Made by a program: the position numbers and the translations under genes | Shown: in pieces, positions 21,434 to 23,854 of the stretch | Position numbering within the stretch: the stretch's first letter is position 1 | How the letters are laid out: every line of letters starts with the position of its first letter | Notes under the pieces: model-generated | The model's database searches: none | Seen by the model: only the letters and a program-made list of their open reading frames with translations | Told to the model about the DNA's origin: nothing | Assembly (NCBI GenBank): GCA_002392275.1 | Contig: DGGQ01000191.1 | Span: 1-23,854 of the forward strand | Source of the DNA: Treponema sp. UBA3870 | Lineage (GTDB): Bacteria; Spirochaetota; Spirochaetia; Treponematales; Treponemataceae | Length of the DNA stretch: 23,854 nucleotides | Direction: 5' to 3'

Positions 21434-22939
21434 ATGCGGAAAATATTTTTAGACACACGTAAACTGGACATGGCATGCCGTGAGCGGTTTTGCCTTAGCG
21501 AAGATTTGATGATGGAAAACGCTGCCTCAGCCCTTGAAAAAAAATTGGCAGGAAAAAAATCGGTTCTGATTTTGTGCGGCGGCGGAAACAACGGTGGCGA
21601 CGGTTATGCCCTTGCGCGTAGGATTTTTTCAAAAAATGTTTCTGTGGTGGTTCTGGTTTGTGCGCCCGAAAGATCCGATATGTGCCTTCTGCAAAAAAGA
21701 CGTGCAAAAAACTGCGGCGTAAAATTTGTTCCTCTTTCTGATTTTGACTCCCTTGTTGAAAAAAATAATTTTGATGCCGTCGTTGACTGCATTTTTGGAA
21801 GCGGATTCCACGGTGCGCTGCCGGATGAGATTTCGGCTCTGGTCAAAAAAATCAATGCGATGGAGTGCTTCAAGCTTGCCTGCGACATTCCGTCCGGTCT
21901 TGATTTGATTGGAAATGTTTGTGGCGAATGTTTCCGTGCTGATGAAACTGTCACGATGGGTGCTCTGAAACTTGCCCTCTACTCTGATTTTGCAAAAGAG
22001 GTCTGTGGAAAAATTGAATGTGCCGGTCTGGGACTTGACCGCGAAACTTTTGAAAGCTCAGCGCCGCAAAATCAGGGGACAAAATATTTTTTGCTTGAGG
22101 AGTCCGACTGTAAATATCCGTTTCGGAAAAATCCGAATGTGAACAAGGGTAACTTTGGTCACGTAGCTGTTGTCGCCGGAGAAAAAATAGGTGCTTCGGT
22201 GATTGCGTCCTGTGCGGCTCTGAAATTTGGGGCGGGCCTTGCGACCCTTGTTGATTTTAAAAACAAGCATTCTCCTGGCGAAAAGATTTCTCTTGATGAA
22301 AACGGTTTCCCATCGGAAGCAATTGTTCCTTATGAAATCATGTGCGCAAAAAACTTTCCTGAAAAAACATCGGCCATTGCGCTTGGAATGGGGCTGGGAC
22401 GTGATTGCGAAATATCTGAAATCAAAAGGTATATTTACGAAAACCCGGAAATTCCGATTGTTCTTGATGCGGATATTTTTTACCATGACGAAATCTTAGA
22501 GATTTTGCAAAAAAGGAGCGGACAAAAATCTCAGACTGTAATGACTCCGCATCCAAAAGAATTTTCCGTCCTGCTTGAAAAATGTGGGCTTGGAAATTTT
22601 TCTACCGGCGATGTCGTCAAAAATCGGGTGGAGCTTTCTCAAAAGTTTTGCGGGGCATTTCCAGGGATAACTCTTATTTTGAAAGGGGCGGTCGTGCTGA
22701 TTGCGTGCAAGGCAGATTCGGACTCTGATTGCGAAATGTTTTTCAATCCACATGGGGAAGCGTCGCTGGCAAAGGCTGGAAGTGGCGATGTTTTGTCGGG
22801 TCTTGTCGCTTCTCTTCTGGCACAAAAATATTCACCGCTGGATGCTGCAAAATCCGCAAGCCTTGCCCATGCCCTTGGCTCAAAAAAAATCTGCCCGGAT
22901 TTTTCGTTGACACCATTTGGTCTGATTGAAAAATTGTAG
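21434..22939 (+). CDS. nnr: Bifunctional NAD(P)H-hydrate epimerase / ADP-dependent NAD(P)H-hydrate dehydratase
   Basis: The 501-residue protein joins two enzymes that repair hydrated NADH and NADPH. Residues 1 to about 215 are the YjeF N-terminal epimerase (MMENAASAL, then CGGGNNGGDGY at 48-58, DCIFGSGFHG and CDIPSGLD). Residues about 225-501 are the ribokinase-like dehydratase (HVAVVAGEKIGASVIAS, VLDADIF, MTPHPKEF, and AGSGDVLSG with the catalytic Asp near 452). Length matches Escherichia coli Nnr. The N-terminus starts on the conserved first helix, so the ATG is well supported even though no ribosome site precedes it; the -10 is six bases upstream. It is convergent with the DUF5666-like gene. 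Confidence 0.94.
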   Translation: MRKIFLDTRKLDMACRERFCLSEDLMMENAASALEKKLAGKKSVLILCGGGNNGGDGYALARRIFSKNVSVVVLVCAPERSDMCLLQKRRAKNCGVKFVPLSDFDSLVEKNNFDAVVDCIFGSGFHGALPDEISALVKKINAMECFKLACDIPSGLDLIGNVCGECFRADETVTMGALKLALYSDFAKEVCGKIECAGLGLDRETFESSAPQNQGTKYFLLEESDCKYPFRKNPNVNKGNFGHVAVVAGEKIGASVIASCAALKFGAGLATLVDFKNKHSPGEKISLDENGFPSEAIVPYEIMCAKNFPEKTSAIALGMGLGRDCEISEIKRYIYENPEIPIVLDADIFYHDEILEILQKRSGQKSQTVMTPHPKEFSVLLEKCGLGNFSTGDVVKNRVELSQKFCGAFPGITLILKGAVVLIACKADSDSDCEMFFNPHGEASLAKAGSGDVLSGLVASLLAQKYSPLDAAKSASLAHALGSKKICPDFSLTPFGLIEKL

Positions 22940-22946
22940 GGCGGCG

Positions 22947-22982
22947 AAAAAAAGGCGGCCCCCGAAAACTTCAAGGACCGCC
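22947..22982 (-). terminator. Intrinsic terminator of the DUF5666-like gene
   Basis: Read on the minus strand, GGCGGTCC pairs with GGGCCGCC (one wobble) around a 13-base loop and is followed by seven T (complement of 22947-22953). It works only for the leftward gene: the plus strand has no T-tract after the stem. Confidence 0.88.
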
Positions 22983-23028
22983 AGAAAAAGGAGGATTTTA
23001 GAAAAAAGATTATTTGCTGGCTGCCATT

Positions 23029-23571
23029 TTACTCTGCCTGTTTGACAAAAATCTTGTCAACCTGTTTTGTTTTTGTTGTCCCGTCAATGGTTGAAAGCAT
23101 CACCCAGGAACCTTCCTTTAAATCGGTGAGTCCAAGAGTTTCCATGCTCTGGCCCTGACCTCTTTTTTTGCCTGCTGCTTTTGTGTCGGGTTTTTCCTTG
23201 CTCGCATTTGTTTCATCAGTTTTGGATTCGGCACTATCTGCTGAAGGTGATTTCATGCTCATAATTTTGGTGAATCCGGTTACGGCATATTCTGTGACAT
23301 TTCCATCCGCATCGCTGATTTTGATTTTATTGTTTTTTGCGTCAACAGATTTTATCTGCCCAATTACCGCGTTTTCATCAAAAGCACCAAACTTTCCCCT
23401 TGGTCCGCCACGGTCCATCTGATTTTTTCCATCCGAGTTTTCCTGCTGCGGTCTGTTCATTTCTGTTCTGGACTTGCCGTCAGATTTTTTTCCGCTGGAT
23501 GCAAACGCTCCTGCCGAAACGATTGTTGCAAGCACAATTGCCGCCGTTGTCACCTTTGTGATTTTTTTCAT
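23029..23571 (-). CDS. Small exported DUF5666-like protein
   Basis: The 180-residue protein (ATG at 23571, with AAGGAGAA about 7 bases upstream; an upstream GTG at 23595 has no site) has a cleavable signal peptide ending GAFA at residue 24, so it is exported. It continues with a charged, low-complexity, Lys/Ser/Gln-rich segment, then VIGQIKSVDAKNNKIKISDA and a VTEYAVTGFTKIMSM stretch, which match the short beta repeat of DUF5666-type domains. A Ser/Asp/Lys/Glu-rich linker and TLGLTDLKEGSWVMLSTIDG follow, another OB-like strand set. Function is unknown; such proteins are thought to be periplasmic. The gene has its own terminator and an inverted repeat in its leader. Confidence 0.7.
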   Translation of the reverse strand: MKKITKVTTAAIVLATIVSAGAFASSGKKSDGKSRTEMNRPQQENSDGKNQMDRGGPRGKFGAFDENAVIGQIKSVDAKNNKIKISDADGNVTEYAVTGFTKIMSMKSPSADSAESKTDETNASKEKPDTKAAGKKRGQGQSMETLGLTDLKEGSWVMLSTIDGTTKTKQVDKIFVKQAE

Positions 23572-23609
23572 AAGCTTAGTTCTCCTTAGGTCCACGCCTG
23601 TATGTTTTT

Positions 23610-23632
23610 TGTCAGACTTTTTCCTGCTGACA
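23610..23632. repeat. Inverted repeat upstream of the DUF5666-like gene
   Basis: TGTCAG (23610-23615) pairs perfectly with CTGACA (23627-23632) across an 11-base loop. It lies about 40 bases before the start codon, in the predicted leader, downstream of a TATATT -10 candidate (minus strand, 23644-23639). It could be an operator or a leader hairpin. Confidence 0.5.
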
Positions 23633-23728
23633 CTAACGAATATACATCATCGGGGTGGGAGAATCTTTAAATGCGGCTAAGAGATAAATAAGAGAGTTCT
23701 TAGGGAAATGCTGATTAATACTGAAAAA

Positions 23729-23826
23729 GGCCCAGATAATCTTCGGCACCACCACAATCTGAATACCGTTGCTTCCTTCCGGATCTGGCGGGGTTTTCCA
23801 GCTGTGATGTGCAAAGCATCTGGACC
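23729..23826 (-). ncRNA. ffs: Small SRP RNA (4.5S-type)
   Basis: On the minus strand the RNA carries the universally conserved domain IV segment AGATCCGGAAGGAAGCA (complement of 23770-23786), which binds Ffh and contains the GGAA tetraloop. The ends pair: GGTCCAGAT at the 5' end (from 23826) with ATCTGGGCC at the 3' end (to 23729), followed by five T (complement of 23724-23728), which act as the terminator. The length, about 98 nt, fits the small bacterial SRP RNA without an Alu domain. It directs ribosomes with inner-membrane proteins to the membrane. It begins four bases after the 3' end of a tRNA. Confidence 0.95.
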
Positions 23827-23830
23827 TAAA

Positions 23831-23854
23831 CGGAAAGAGGGGGATTCGAACCCC
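23831..23854 (-). tRNA. 3' part of a tRNA, probably tRNA-Ser (5' part beyond the window)
   Basis: On the minus strand the T-arm reads (x)GGGG-TTCGAAT-CCCCC, with the standard TTCGAAT loop, followed by the 7-nt acceptor strand TCTTTCC and a G discriminator, and no encoded CCA. A G discriminator is typical of tRNA-Ser, and genes for tRNA-Ser next to SRP RNA are common in bacteria. The anticodon is outside the window, so identity is inferred. Confidence 0.85.

Noticed and set aside
22058..22486. A 142-residue frame antisense to the NAD(P)HX repair gene
   Set aside because: Composition is biased to Arg/Phe/Lys and it overlaps a conserved enzyme.
1..23854. CRISPR array
   Set aside because: No regularly spaced direct repeats and no cas gene were seen.

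Overview
The window looks like a chromosomal segment of a gut- or rumen-type spirochaete, most likely Treponema. Reasons: a spirochaete-style lipobox (LFFSC) on a large lipoprotein, AT-rich upstream regions, a secreted GH5 cellulase, anaerobic metabolism (class III ribonucleotide reductase), and the general gene set. This assignment is inference from gene content; no 16S rRNA gene is present.

Left part (1-7.1 kb): the C-terminal end of a MATE exporter, an ElaA-type acetyltransferase, and a leftward group of bioB followed by an autoregulated tetR and a CPBP membrane protein. A rightward operon follows (acyl-ACP thioesterase, 1-phosphofructokinase, NUDIX hydrolase), then a two-gene XRE/PIN toxin-antitoxin-like pair. 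Middle part (7.2-13 kb): a secreted GH5 endoglucanase with two tandem accessory modules, then a membrane HD-GYP phosphodiesterase whose extracytoplasmic domain looks like a family 2 cellulose-binding module, then a TraX-type membrane protein. A convergent hydrolase/CPBP pair comes next. From 13.0 to 13.6 kb there is no convincing gene but there are two very long imperfect hairpins.

Right part (13.6-23.9 kb): an RsmI-like methyltransferase with shikimate kinase; a leftward nifU-like/slyD pair with overlapping stop and start codons; nrdD behind a promoter carrying two NrdR-type boxes; a cluster of five small hairpins; nrdG; a 618-residue lipoprotein with a possible pore-forming hairpin; a bifunctional NAD(P)HX repair enzyme; a small exported DUF5666-like protein; and, on the minus strand at the right edge, the 3' end of a tRNA (probably tRNA-Ser) four bases upstream of the small SRP RNA.

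The observations I rate highest are: (1) the cellulase next to a c-di-GMP phosphodiesterase with a cellulose-binding-like sensor domain, which suggests substrate sensing tied to c-di-GMP turnover; (2) four genes (thioesterase, XRE antitoxin, RsmI-like methyltransferase, NAD(P)HX repair) whose -10 hexamer lies exactly six bases before the ATG with no Shine-Dalgarno sequence, which suggests leaderless transcripts; (3) the twin long hairpins at 13.2-13.6 kb; (4) the large lipoprotein with an amphipathic Gly/Ser hairpin.
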